This document shows positions 9,412-19,079 of a stretch of DNA of 64,000 bases, piece after piece. Numbering within the stretch: position 1 is the first letter of the stretch; each line of letters starts with the position of its first letter. The translations under genes were made by a program, and so were the position numbers. Under the pieces are notes generated by a model that was not told where the DNA came from, did not search any database, and worked only from the letters and a program-made list of their open reading frames with translations. The stretch comes from Bacteroidota bacterium (GTDB lineage: Bacteria > Bacteroidota > Bacteroidia > B-17B0 > Aurantibacillaceae), in the NCBI GenBank assembly GCA_018267825.1, contig JAFDXR010000003.1, positions 328,952 through 392,951 of the forward strand, in the 5' to 3' direction.

Positions 9412-10194
9412 TCACCCTGTCTGTTTGAAAAACTCCAGGAATTGTGTGATTCTGAGGCGCGAAATGGCCAGGCGGGTACCATCTTTCATAATCACGAAGT
9501 GGCCGCCGTCGTTGAGGTATTCTTTAACATAGGACACATTGACCAGGTGCGATTTATGAATCCTGAAAAACTGTTTCGAGTCGAGCATGTTTTCATAAAC
9601 ACCGATAGAGCGTGTATCGACATATTTGGTTCCGTCTGAAAAAATAATGGAGGTATAATTTCCTTCGCCTTCGAGGTAAACGAAATCGGCAGGATCCACA
9701 ATTTTAAATCCCTTGGCGTGGTTGATGGTGATCCTGGAAACACCGGCAGACGGTAACATGGTGCGTGACAGGTTTTCGAGTGATTTGATGTAGTTGATGA
9801 GCTGCTCATTGTTCTCGGTAAACAATTGGTTTGTGCTTACCAGTTTTTTGACGGCTACTTTCAGATCGTCGACATCCACGGGTTTGAGCAGGTAATGAAT
9901 GGCATTGGCATTCAGGGCCTTGATGGCATATTCTTTAAAGGCGGTCACAAATACCACCTGGAATTTTTTTTCGGGAATAGAATTCAGAAAATCGAAGCCT
10001 TCGGTTCCGGATGGCATGCAGATGTCGAGAAAAATAACCTGCGGTTCCAGCTTATAAACCATGTCGCGGGCGGTATTCACATCCGCGGCTGTTCCCAACA
10101 CTTCAATTTCGGGGCAATAATTTTCGAGAAGATATTTTATATTCTCCCGTGCATGTGTTTCATCATCAACTATGAGTGCCTTGAGCTTCATCAT
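9412..10194 (-). CDS. LytTR-family response regulator
   Basis: A 260-residue cytoplasmic transcription regulator. The receiver domain has the acidic pair VDDE (residues 9-12), the phospho-acceptor Asp57 in IFLDICMP, the conserved Thr in VVFVTAF, and the Lys in LLKPVD. The C-terminal part (~150-255) is a LytTR DNA-binding domain with FVYLEGEGNYTSIIF, ...KQFFRIHKSHLVNVSYV... and a closing RL-(A/S)ISR segment. It is the natural partner of the propeller kinase transcribed downstream, 148 bp away. That gap carries a direct repeat that may be its own target. Confidence 0.93.
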   Translation of the reverse strand: MMKLKALIVDDETHARENIKYLLENYCPEIEVLGTAADVNTARDMVYKLEPQVIFLDICMPSGTEGFDFLNSIPEKKFQVVFVTAFKEYAIKALNANAIHYLLKPVDVDDLKVAVKKLVSTNQLFTENNEQLINYIKSLENLSRTMLPSAGVSRITINHAKGFKIVDPADFVYLEGEGNYTSIIFSDGTKYVDTRSIGVYENMLDSKQFFRIHKSHLVNVSYVKEYLNDGGHFVIMKDGTRLAISRLRITQFLEFFKQTG

Positions 10195-10290
10195 GATAAA
10201 GATGAAATTTTTTTTTGAAGAAAAAAATGCCGGACGATTTATTTCTTTGGCAAAGTCAGTTCACGGCTTATTAAACGTGCTGCTTTATAC

Positions 10291-10887
10291 TCAGGTATTC
10301 ATCAGATTCAGGCGGGAGAACATGTCCTGCTGTGTCATTTCCCTGACCTCACCCGGCTTTAGGTCACCGAGTTCCAGATTATCGATGGATGTACGGATCA
10401 GGCGCTTACAATCATGCCCGATGGCAGAGCACATTTTCCGTACCTGGTGATATTTGCCTTCGCGAAGGGTAATTTCGAGCCAGGTCTGCGGCAGGTCTTC
10501 CCTGAACTGGTGCTGGCGTTCGGTAATCCAGCCTGGTTTTTCAATGCGTTTTACTTCACAGGGCATGGTATGGTAATGGCCAACGCGTTTGGCTATAATA
10601 TCGACCCCGCTGCTCATCATCTGCAGTTTCTCATCACTCACTATTTTCTCAACCTGTACAATGTATGTGCGTGAGTGTTTCAGGTCGGGGTGCAACAGGC
10701 GACGTGTGAGTGATTTGTCAGTCGTAAGAATCAGGAGGCCCTCACTGTTGTCGTCGAGGCGGCCAATGGCATGGATTCCTTCCGGAAATTCAAAATCCAG
10801 ATCGCCCAGCAAGCGCTTTTTGTGCGGTGACACAAACTGCGAAATCATTTTATAAGGCTTATGGATAATGAAATAGCGGGGGCTCAT
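10291..10887 (-). CDS. RsuA/RluE-family rRNA pseudouridine synthase
   Basis: This enzyme isomerises a specific uridine in rRNA to pseudouridine. The product is 198 residues and starts YFIIHKPYKMISQF, which matches the RluE-like class without an N-terminal S4 domain. The catalytic motif HAIGRLDDNSEGLLILT holds the active-site Asp, followed by RTYIVQV and the family's C-terminal LREGKYHQVRKMCSAIGH. RluE acts on 23S rRNA; which uridine this homologue targets cannot be read from sequence. It reads on the minus strand after the glycosyltransferase gene with a 30-bp gap and could be in the same transcript. Confidence 0.9.
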   Translation of the reverse strand: MSPRYFIIHKPYKMISQFVSPHKKRLLGDLDFEFPEGIHAIGRLDDNSEGLLILTTDKSLTRRLLHPDLKHSRTYIVQVEKIVSDEKLQMMSSGVDIIAKRVGHYHTMPCEVKRIEKPGWITERQHQFREDLPQTWLEITLREGKYHQVRKMCSAIGHDCKRLIRTSIDNLELGDLKPGEVREMTQQDMFSRLNLMNT

Positions 10888-10921
10888 GGCGTTGTATGTT
10901 TCACAATGATGTAAAAACGGA

Positions 10922-12118
10922 TCAATGGGTTTTAGGCGAATACCCGAATACTTTCAACAATATCCAGGTGATGATAAACCCGAGAATGCCTGCTGCAAAA
11001 GCCATGACTGTAGCACCGATGATGTAAACATACAAATTCATGAGCGTAGAAACCGACAGCAGGTGACTGAAGGCGAGATCTACCCGTTCGTTCAGTACCA
11101 ATTCCCCTGTTTTCACGCTGCCATAGAGTATGAAGGGAATCATGGGCGGAACGCTGATCTGGGCTGCGAGCCCGGCGATAGCTTTATTGAGCTTAAGTAC
11201 GTGGGCTACAATAAGCACCAGGGCAAATTGAAATCCCCAGAGCGGAACGATCCCGAAAAATAATCCGAGTCCAACGGAAGCCGCCTTTTGAAAGGCTGTT
11301 TCGTGACGGGCCACAACATCCTGTTTCCACACCTTTTTCAGGTTCGTGATTGTAAATTTCCGCAGGAGCATAATATGCCGCCAGAACAGGAAGGCAAGAA
11401 TGCACAGGTAAGTATTTAAAAAACTGATGCGTGTAAAATCCTTGCCGGGTCTGAAATGCGACACCCGCTCGCCCTGTGGCGCATAATATACACTTACAGG
11501 CACCTGAACAACCGGAATGCCCCGCCACGCTGCTTTTACAATCACTTCGATTTCAAGTTCGAACTTGGTGGTGAAGAGCCATATTTTTTTGAGACGTTGC
11601 ACGGGGTATAAACGGAAACCACTTTGTGTATCCGGCAAACGGATACCTGTTTCGACCCAGAACCAGAAATTGCTGAACTTATTGCCAAAGGTACTTTTAC
11701 CGGGAACATTATCAACAGCCATATTGCGGGCTCCAATGATGAGGCTCCCCGGTTCCTGCTCTATCTTATTGAGAAAAACAATGAAATCTTTCGGAAAATG
11801 CTGCCCATCGCTGTCGATCGTGATCACATAATCAAATCCCATTTCCACTGCTTTTTTGAAGCCGTTTCGCAGGCCAACGCCTTTGCCTTTATTGACTTCA
11901 TGCGTAATAACCGTAAGGCCCGGATAGCGCGACAGGATTTGCGGTGTAGAGTCGGTGCAGCCATCGTTTACAACCATAACATCGCTGCAGTATTCCAGTG
12001 TGGAAAGGATAACCTGTTCGATCGTTTTGTCGTTGTTGTATGTAGGTATCAACACACAGCATTTCAGTTGCCTGAATTTCTGCTTTACAGCTGCCGGTGA
12101 TAAGGATCCCTGTTCCAT
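10922..12118 (-). CDS. GT2 glycosyltransferase fused to a DUF2062 membrane domain
   Basis: The N-terminal half is a GT-A family 2 glycosyltransferase: CCVLIPTYNND, VVNDGCTDST (the DxD-like sugar-nucleotide site), GKGVGLRNGF, TIDSDGQH and a later GFRLYP. It most resembles dolichyl/undecaprenyl-phosphate sugar transferases. The C-terminal ~150 residues hold several membrane helices with the DUF2062 pattern GLFFGIVPLWGFQ, then isoleucine/valine-rich helices. This two-domain architecture is known in Bacteroidota. It probably makes or uses a lipid-linked sugar at the inner membrane (inference). An in-frame GTG at 12130 overlaps the -7 element, so the ATG at 12118 is chosen. Confidence 0.88.
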   Translation of the reverse strand: MEQGSLSPAAVKQKFRQLKCCVLIPTYNNDKTIEQVILSTLEYCSDVMVVNDGCTDSTPQILSRYPGLTVITHEVNKGKGVGLRNGFKKAVEMGFDYVITIDSDGQHFPKDFIVFLNKIEQEPGSLIIGARNMAVDNVPGKSTFGNKFSNFWFWVETGIRLPDTQSGFRLYPVQRLKKIWLFTTKFELEIEVIVKAAWRGIPVVQVPVSVYYAPQGERVSHFRPGKDFTRISFLNTYLCILAFLFWRHIMLLRKFTITNLKKVWKQDVVARHETAFQKAASVGLGLFFGIVPLWGFQFALVLIVAHVLKLNKAIAGLAAQISVPPMIPFILYGSVKTGELVLNERVDLAFSHLLSVSTLMNLYVYIIGATVMAFAAGILGFIITWILLKVFGYSPKTH

Positions 12119-12129
12119 AGAAGTGGGCA

Positions 12130-12137
12130 CAAAAGTA
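12130..12137 (-). promoter_or_regulatory. -7 element for the GT2/DUF2062 gene
   Basis: Minus-strand TACTTTTG matches TAnnTTTG exactly, 11 bp before the ATG at 12118. It excludes the GTG at 12130 as the start. Confidence 0.6.
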
Positions 12138-12245
12138 CATAAATAGTCTTAAGGCTAAAAGCCTTTCTGTGCTTATTCATTCTTACGCCGTGGCAGCGCT
12201 TTCCAGGTTTTTTATGCTAGACGGTTTTAAAATCACATTTTTTTT

Positions 12246-12253
12246 TAAGTTTG
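12246..12253 (+). promoter_or_regulatory. -7 element for the 12260 gene, near-leaderless
   Basis: TAAGTTTG matches TAnnTTTG exactly. Only six bases separate it from the ATG at 12260, so the transcript would start at or within a few bases of the start codon. Confidence 0.55.
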
Positions 12254-12259
12254 TGCTTC

Positions 12260-13303
12260 ATGTATTTTTCCAGATCCGTTGTCATAATCCTCCTGATGGT
12301 TTTGTCGCTGGCTGCTCATGCCCAGAAGGCACCTAAAACACGTGAAGCGAAGCCTAAAAAGGAGCGTAAGAAAAAAGAAAAAAAGATTCCGGAGAATATT
12401 GAAGCATTCAACAAATCCTTTTTATTCAAACCAAAATTTGCGCTACCGGGGGTATGGTTCAATGTAAGCAGCCGCCTCACGGGCAAGGGCGGCAATTTTA
12501 CCTGGAAGCCAGCGATGCCGGGCATTGTGGGGGCTGCAATAAAAATAAAGAAGGTTTATATTTCCGGGGCGATTTTACTTCCTCCCTCCGATTCTTTCAA
12601 AAAGAAATATGGCACTACCAAGTCGCGTGATATCTATATCAATATACAGGGACGTGTTGTATCCTGGGGTTTGTATTACCGGGATTACAAAGGGTTTTAC
12701 CTGGCCGATTATAAATCGAATTACACCAACTGGAATTTTGATTCGCTGGGATATCCTAAATCCAATAACCTCCGGGTGATTGAAGGTGGGGTGAACCTGG
12801 GATTCAATTTCAACAAGAACTTTTCGATGGCTGCGGCTTTTGCACAAAGTGAGCGTCAGAAAAAGAGCGCGGGTTCTTTCCTGATGAGTATATCGGAGCG
12901 GTATCAGCATATTGAAACAGACTCGAATATTGTGCCGGGGAGCCAGGCCGATTTTTATCCGAACCTGAACCGGCTGAAGCAGGGAAATTTTTTCAGCACC
13001 ATTCTGGCTTTTGGGGCGGGTTACCAGATTGTGATGGGTAAATTTCATCTTACCCCGGTGGCCCTCATTGGTTCGGGGATCCAGGTTCAGAGCTACACGC
13101 AACATTATAACCAGGGCTATCGCAGCCGTTTATGGTTCAATGTACCCACCTATGCCAATGCCCGCGGTCAGCTTGGATACAACGGCGACAATTTCTTCGC
13201 GAATCTCATTTACCAGTTCGAATTCAACAGTATCCCGATCCGCGAATCGAGGATCCGCCTGATCCGGAATTCGGTGGAGCTTGGTGTCGGCATCCGCTTC
13301 TAA
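12260..13303 (+). CDS. Probable outer-membrane beta-barrel protein
   Basis: The product is 347 residues and not assigned to a named family. A signal peptide (VVIILLMVLSLAAHAQ) precedes a very basic stretch (EAKPKKERKKKEKKIPEN). The rest is built of alternating polar and aromatic strands with Gly and Tyr turns (SWGLYYRDYKGFYLADY, NLGFNFNKNFSMAAAF, LAFGAGYQIVMGKF). It ends in ...SVELGVGIRF, with the terminal Phe typical of outer-membrane barrels recognised by BAM. The Lys-rich linker may sit in the periplasm. The start at 12260 follows the promoter element; an in-frame TTG at 12251 overlaps that element. Confidence 0.75.
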   Translation: MYFSRSVVIILLMVLSLAAHAQKAPKTREAKPKKERKKKEKKIPENIEAFNKSFLFKPKFALPGVWFNVSSRLTGKGGNFTWKPAMPGIVGAAIKIKKVYISGAILLPPSDSFKKKYGTTKSRDIYINIQGRVVSWGLYYRDYKGFYLADYKSNYTNWNFDSLGYPKSNNLRVIEGGVNLGFNFNKNFSMAAAFAQSERQKKSAGSFLMSISERYQHIETDSNIVPGSQADFYPNLNRLKQGNFFSTILAFGAGYQIVMGKFHLTPVALIGSGIQVQSYTQHYNQGYRSRLWFNVPTYANARGQLGYNGDNFFANLIYQFEFNSIPIRESRIRLIRNSVELGVGIRF

Positions 13304-13365
13304 CGTAATGATTTTAGTAATTTAAGTAATTCTGTTTAAGCCCACCCGGGGTTTCAAACATTTCT

Positions 13366-13373
13366 TATCTTTA
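13366..13373 (+). promoter_or_regulatory. -7-like element for the AI-2E permease gene
   Basis: TATCTTTA differs from TAnnTTTG only in the last base and lies nine bases before the ATG at 13383. Confidence 0.45.
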
Positions 13374-13382
13374 TACTACCCT

Positions 13383-14471
13383 ATGCATTTAAACAAATAC
13401 ATTGTTCCCGTTCTCACATTGCTGGCTCTTGCGGGCTTCTGCTATTTTTTCAGCTCAGTGGTGGTATATATTATTATCGCCCTGGTGCTGACCCTGATCG
13501 GGCGCCCCGTTAAACAATTCATCACACAATTCAAAATCGGTAAATTTTCCGTGCATGATGGCTTAGCCTCCCTCCTGACCCTGGTATTGTTTATGGGTAT
13601 TATTTTCCTGCTTGGTTTTATTTTTTTACCTCCGCTCGTCAAGGAGGTGGATTTCCTGTCGAAGCTTAATCTCTATGATGTCATTCACAATATATTTGCG
13701 CAATACCCTGAGCTCAACAAAGCTATGAGTTCATTCGGTACACAGGAGGATGTAAAGCTGGCAATCACTGAGCAGATGAATGCTTTCATCAATTTCAACA
13801 ATGTGTCTTACATTCTGAATCACACTTTGTCGTATGCCAGCACTATTCTGGGTGGCGCTTTCTCGGTGCTGTTCATGACCTTTTTCTTTCTGAAAGATGA
13901 GAAGATGGTTGTGAAACTTTTATTGCTGGTAACACCGACCAATTACGAAGGCGCCATGTTTGACATTATACGCACATCGCGAAGCATGCTTGGTAAATAT
14001 TTCACCGGATTATTTATAGATATGTTACTGGTTTCATTCCTGGTAACACTTTGTATGTGGCTCTTTGGTGTCAAGAATGCGCTGATGATCGGCTGCATGG
14101 CTGGTGTTATGAATGTGATTCCCTACGTAGGTCCGATCATCACCATGTTGTTTTCTATTTTCCTGGGCGTGAGCGGTTGTATTGAATATGGGCAATATGA
14201 ACTCATCAGCAGTACCATTACCAAGATTGTTCTGATCCTCATCAGCATAACCCTCACGGATGCAATTCTCATCCAGCCCTTTATATTTTCGAATACCGTA
14301 AAAGCACATCCGCTCGAATTATTTGTGGTCGTTCTGATGTCGGGTATTATTGGCGGCATTACCGGTATGATCGTCGCCATTCCAGCTTATACGCTGATCC
14401 GCATCATTGCCAAAGAATTTTTGATCCGCTTTAAATTTTTCAAAAAACTCACTGAAAATATACCCGAATAA
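13383..14471 (+). CDS. AI-2E family (PerM/YdiK-like) permease
   Basis: A 362-residue inner-membrane protein with about eight hydrophobic helices. Helices 1-2 (VPVLTLLALAGFCYFF, then VVVYIIIALVLTLIGRPV) start the protein. A cytoplasmic or periplasmic amphipathic stretch follows at ~95-140. Later come FFFLKDEKMV, LGKYFTGLFIDMLLVSFLV, NVIPYVGPIITMLFSIFLGV and a final IIGGITGMIVAIPAYTLI. These are the hallmarks of the COG0628 family, whose members include suspected autoinducer-2 exporters and ion/H+ antiporters; the substrate here is unknown. The stop is 2 bp before the next ATG, so the two genes form an operon. Confidence 0.9.
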   Translation: MHLNKYIVPVLTLLALAGFCYFFSSVVVYIIIALVLTLIGRPVKQFITQFKIGKFSVHDGLASLLTLVLFMGIIFLLGFIFLPPLVKEVDFLSKLNLYDVIHNIFAQYPELNKAMSSFGTQEDVKLAITEQMNAFINFNNVSYILNHTLSYASTILGGAFSVLFMTFFFLKDEKMVVKLLLLVTPTNYEGAMFDIIRTSRSMLGKYFTGLFIDMLLVSFLVTLCMWLFGVKNALMIGCMAGVMNVIPYVGPIITMLFSIFLGVSGCIEYGQYELISSTITKIVLILISITLTDAILIQPFIFSNTVKAHPLELFVVVLMSGIIGGITGMIVAIPAYTLIRIIAKEFLIRFKFFKKLTENIPE

Positions 14472-14473
14472 TT

Positions 14474-15130
14474 ATGCAAACAACTTTTCAATTTTTAAAA
14501 GGCCTTGCCAAAAACAACTCCAAAGAATGGTTTGATGCCAACCGCAAAACCTATGAAACCGGTAAAGCAGAAATGGAAGGCACGGTTAAACAGATCATTG
14601 ACCGGGTCGCGAAATTCGACAAAGAGATAGAAGGGCTTGAAGCGAAAAAATGTTTATTCCGTATCAACCGCGACATTCGTTTCAGCAAGGATAAAACGCC
14701 TTATAAACAAAACATGGGCGCCAGTATTAATCCCGGCGGTAGAAAATCGCCACTACCCGGTTATTATGTGCATGTAGAACCGGGAAAAAGTTTTTTAGCC
14801 GGTGGTTGCTATGCCCCTGAACCCGACATATTGTCGGCCATTCGCCAGGAGATTGATTACCATGGTACCGAATTCCGGAAAATTCTGAATGCAAAAGATT
14901 TCAAAACCTATTTTGGTGGACTCGCTGATGAAGAAAAAGTAAAAAGTGCCCCGAAGGGTTACGACAAAGATCACCCGGATATTGAGTTACTGAAAAACAA
15001 ACACTTTATTGTGATCCATTACCTGAAAGACAGCCAGGTAAACGATAAGGATTTTCCAGTATATGCCGCTAAGGTTTTCAAAGCCATGCATGCTTTTAAC
15101 CTGTTCCTGAGACGCTGTGTGGAAAAGTAA
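14474..15130 (+). CDS. DUF2461 domain protein
   Basis: A 218-residue cytoplasmic protein with the DUF2461 signature: TFQFLKGLAKNNSKEWFDANR at the start, then KCLFRINRDIRFSKDKTPYK and YYVHVEPGKSFLAGGCYAPEP, with regularly spaced Phe, Arg and Lys residues. The fold is predicted to be alpha/beta and no enzymatic function has been established for the family. It follows the permease with a 2-bp gap and is likely co-translated with it. No signal peptide or membrane segment is seen. Confidence 0.9.
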   Translation: MQTTFQFLKGLAKNNSKEWFDANRKTYETGKAEMEGTVKQIIDRVAKFDKEIEGLEAKKCLFRINRDIRFSKDKTPYKQNMGASINPGGRKSPLPGYYVHVEPGKSFLAGGCYAPEPDILSAIRQEIDYHGTEFRKILNAKDFKTYFGGLADEEKVKSAPKGYDKDHPDIELLKNKHFIVIHYLKDSQVNDKDFPVYAAKVFKAMHAFNLFLRRCVEK

Positions 15131-15194
15131 CGAGAGACTGAGTTAAGCGGTTTATTGCCTTTTTAAAAGACTTCCGACGGTATGGAAATATGCG

Positions 15195-15202
15195 TATCTT
15201 TA
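15195..15202 (+). promoter_or_regulatory. -7-like element for the subtilase gene
   Basis: TATCTTTA lies 17 bp before the ATG at 15220. It sits inside the reading frame that opens with an earlier ATG at 15190, so that earlier ATG is not the start. Confidence 0.5.
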
Positions 15203-15219
15203 AAAGAAAGTCGCAGACC

Positions 15220-18012
15220 ATGCCAAAATATATCCTGATTTGTTTTTTTTATGTATGCAGCGTTTGGCTTCACGCGCAGCGCCAATATACATTTACCGAT
15301 GCTTCGGAGTACCTGCCTAAAACGGTGATCCTGAAAGTAAAACCGCAGTTTCGCGCGTCCTGCACAGAATCAGGTATTGACCATGCGCTTTACCGGAAAC
15401 TGGCTGCTGATCTACAGGTAAACCGGATTTATAAAAAATTTAAAAATGAACAGGCGCCTGCCGTCGAAAAAAATTCGCTGGGACAGACGCTGACAGATCT
15501 GTCGCTGATCTATGAAATTACCTACTCAGGCAATATCCCTATGGAGAAAGCACTAAGCAGCCTGATGAGCACGGGTTTGTTTCAATATGCAGAGCCACAC
15601 ATCGTGCCAAAGCTCAGCTACAATCCCAATGATCCACTGGCTAATCCATCGAACCAATATCACCTGCAGACCATTAATGCATTTAATGCCTGGTCGGTAA
15701 ACCGCGGCGACAGCAGCATTGTTATCGGCATAACAGATACAGGAACCGACACGTCGCACCTCGATCTGTTCAACAGCATTAAACGTAACCTCGCCGATCC
15801 TATTGATATGATCGATAATGACGGTGATGGTTATGTAGATAATTACATGGGCTGGGATCTTGGCATGAATGACAATGATCCCACCTACCAGGCTAATGCA
15901 CACGGCGTGCATGTATGCGGCATTGCCGGTGCCACCGCCGACAATAATACAGGCGGTGCAGGTGTGGGATTCAATTGCAAAATTCTGCCGGTTAAAATCG
16001 GTGACGCCAATGGGAATTTGATTGCGGCCTATGAAGGCATTAAGTATGCGGCCGATCATGGCTGTACTGCCATAAACTGCTCGTGGGGAGCCAACAGCGG
16101 CACACAATACGGGCAGGACATTGTAAACTACGCTACCATCAATAAAAATGCACTGGTAGTGGCAGCTGCAGGTAATAATGGAAATTCAATCGATTTTTTT
16201 CCGGCGGCTTTTGACCATGTATTTGCGGTAGCTAATACCGACGCTTCCGATGTCCTTGTATTGAGCTCAGACTACGGTTATTTTGTGGACGTATGTGCTC
16301 CGGGTAACAACGTCAATTCGACCTGGCCGGGAAACTTCTATATTACCCTCACTGGTACATCCATGTCTTCGCCTTGTGTGGCCGGAGCCGCAGGGCTTGT
16401 CAAGAAACAATTTCCATCGTATACCGGCCTTCAGATCGCAGAGCGCCTGAGAGTAACGGCAGACAATATTTACGGGTCCAATCCATCCTACATAAATAAG
16501 CTGGGCAGCGGGCGTATCAATCTGTACCGTGCCCTCACCGATCCGGCCACTCCATCTATTGTATTTGACAACAAACTGATCACGGATCATAATGACGACA
16601 CATTTGTCAGTGGCGATACACTTTTCATTTCGGGGCATTTCAACAACTACCTGGCACCGACCACGGCCTTAAGCGCTACGCTTACTTCACTCTCCGCCTT
16701 TGCCAATCCGCTCGACAATACAACATATCCCGGTGTTGTGAATACATTGAACTATGCAGATAACATCAGTGATCCGTTCACCTTTAAATTATCGGGGAGT
16801 ATCCCTTTAAACCAGTCTATCGATTTCAGACTGGATATACAGGACGGAACTTACCAGACTGTTGCCTTCTTCAGTGTATACCTGAATACAGATTACATCA
16901 ACATTACCATAAATGATATTAACACAACCGCAACAAGCCTTGGCCGGATCGGCTATAATACCAATGGACAGGCCCAGGGTCTCGGATTTAAATAAAATGC
17001 CACTGATCTGCTGTATGAAGCGGGCTTCATGGCGGGACATGATACAGCGCATGTATCGAACTGTGTACGGGGTTCAAACCCCAGTGTTAATGATGCTGAC
17101 TTCAGTTATGTAAGCCGCATTCAGAAAGTGATTCCGGCAGCCATGTCTGATTTTGAAACGGACGCCACTTTCAACGACAATGCCGCTTTTTCGCCACAGA
17201 ACCTGGAAGTAGAGCAAAAGACTTTTGCATGGACAGCAGCACCCAATGAAAAATTTGTGATCTGGGAATACACCCTTAAAAACACACATGCCACAGACAC
17301 CCTGAAAACATTATATGCCGGGGTGTTTGCCGACTGGGATATTGACGGTTCTACATTTGCACAAAACCGCAGCGCTTATGATGCGGCTACAAAAATGGGT
17401 TATAGTTATTATACTGCCACCGGCGGAAAATACGCAGGTATTAAATTGCTGACCAGTAATGGATCACCAAATTTTTACGCCATGGATAATGTTACGGGTG
17501 GCAGCGGAGGCATTGATCCGACTGATGGATATACAACCAAAGAAAAATACCTGACCTTATCGACACCAAGGCTGGCGGCTGGCGTCAGCGGTAATGGCAA
17601 CGACATTATTAACGTTATGAGCACAGGCCCGTTTGTATTGAATCCCGGACAAACCGTAAAAGTGGCCTTTGCATTGCTTGGAGGTGATAGCCTCAGCGAT
17701 TTAAAGACACATGCCAACCAGGCGCAGGTTGTTTACAACGGATTGCCAACCAAAACGGATGTGATTACAGATGGAAACATTCAGTTGAATATATATCCGA
17801 ACCCGGCAACACAAAGGCTTGTGATTTCTTCAGCACAGGTCATACTGGAATCATACGAAATCCGGAACCCCGGCGGTCAGCTGATTGGTGCAGCGCCGGT
17901 GCAGTCGAACCAGGCTACTGTAGATGTTAGCGGTTTTGCCGAAGGTGTTTACTTCATTCATGTTCGTACCAGGCAAGGTGAGCTTGTGAAGAAGTTTATT
18001 AAACTGAAGTAA
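15220..18012 (+). pseudogene. S8 subtilisin-like protease with T9SS domain, split by in-frame TAA
   Basis: A secreted serine protease of about 930 codons. After a signal peptide ending in SVWLHAQ comes a propeptide-like region. The S8 catalytic domain has Asp173 (ITDTGTDTSHLD), His228 (HGVHVCGIAG) and Ser381 (GTSMSSPCVAGAAG). Downstream beta-sandwich domains lead to a T9SS type A tail (YPNPATQRLV ... EGVYFIHVRT). At 16993-16995 the frame is broken by TAA (codon 592), in the segment GLGFK-stop-NATDLLYEAGFMAG. The frame continues on both sides without shift, so one base change explains it. The first part keeps the whole catalytic triad but loses the sorting signal. It could be a true nonsense mutation or a sequence error. 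Confidence 0.8.
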
Positions 18013-19078
18013 GTTCGTTATAAATCATCGACTCCGATTTATTCACCCATTCTCTGAATCGCTGATTTGTATTTTCAACAAAATTCGGGGCAACATGAAT
18101 CAACCGCGACACATTGAATGTGGTGTCGTATAATCCTGCCCCCGCTTTATAAGCGTCGCGTGAATTGCAATACTGCTCGAAATGTCCGGCGATGGGCACC
18201 ATCAATACGGGCTTGCCAAGGTACATGGCTTCGCATACCGATTCGAATCCGGCTGTAGTGGCGAGGCCTTTGGCACTGGCCATTTTATAGAGAAACTCTT
18301 TATCGTCGATCTGGTGAATATTGAAATTCGGATGACCGTATTCGATGTCCCTCGCTGTGATACTATCCGTAAAGCAATGCAGTACCACTTTCTCATGCTG
18401 GCTGTGCCAATGTGCCAATTCCTTGGCATAACCATTATTTACAAGGTAAACGAGGATGAAATCTTCTGTTCCGGATTTCAGATCAAACAACTCTTTGCGG
18501 AGCAAGGGCGGCACAATTTTCACAGAATTGAACTGTTCCGGTAAATCATAAAAAGATATTGCCAGTTTTTTATCGGCCCGGCATGAAGTGACACGTGTGA
18601 AAAATTTGAGCGCGATGCGGTCGCCCAGAAATCCTTTGGGAAACTCAAATTTCTTATGCAGGTAAATGTACTGATGTGCGATGCATATATGTTTCACTGC
18701 CGGTTTCTTTTTAAAGAAATAATACCCGGTAAGCAATTCAAAAAAATTGATAACTACATCCGGTTTCGCTTCGCGGATGGTTTCATCAATCAGTCGAAAG
18801 CTCTCTTTGTATACACTGATATTGCGAATACCATGCACCACACTCTGAAACACTTTGATTGATTTATTTTCTTTATCGGTCACAAAATTCGGTGTTTGCA
18901 CTTCCACAATTTTAGTTTTGACCTTCTTGTAGAAAAACTCCGGCTTGGTGCGTTTGCCGCTCGAGCCAAGAATAACGGCACTGACCGTATGACCATTGGC
19001 AATAAGCATTTCGTATAAACTGATGGCCTGCGTCATATGCCCGCGGCCTTCTCCCTGAACAGAAAAAACAAAATTCAT
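17999..19078 (-). CDS. MurG-like glycosyltransferase (MJ1255/VC2487-type)
   Basis: The product is 359 residues. It starts MNFVFSVQGEGRGHMTQA, a GT-B N-terminal glycine loop with the GxGHxTQA pattern, and ends with a donor site such as GLATTAGFESVCEAMYLGKPVLMVP, as in MurG-type enzymes. The reaction is a sugar transfer from a nucleotide sugar; the acceptor is not known. It lies 1 bp after the LpxH-like phosphatase gene on the same strand. In Bacteroidota such pairing suggests a role in envelope glycolipid synthesis (inference). Its 3' end overlaps the protease gene's 3' end by 14 bp in convergent orientation. Confidence 0.85.
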   Translation of the reverse strand: MNFVFSVQGEGRGHMTQAISLYEMLIANGHTVSAVILGSSGKRTKPEFFYKKVKTKIVEVQTPNFVTDKENKSIKVFQSVVHGIRNISVYKESFRLIDETIREAKPDVVINFFELLTGYYFFKKKPAVKHICIAHQYIYLHKKFEFPKGFLGDRIALKFFTRVTSCRADKKLAISFYDLPEQFNSVKIVPPLLRKELFDLKSGTEDFILVYLVNNGYAKELAHWHSQHEKVVLHCFTDSITARDIEYGHPNFNIHQIDDKEFLYKMASAKGLATTAGFESVCEAMYLGKPVLMVPIAGHFEQYCNSRDAYKAGAGLYDTTFNVSRLIHVAPNFVENTNQRFREWVNKSESMIYNELTSV

Positions 19079-19079
19079 A

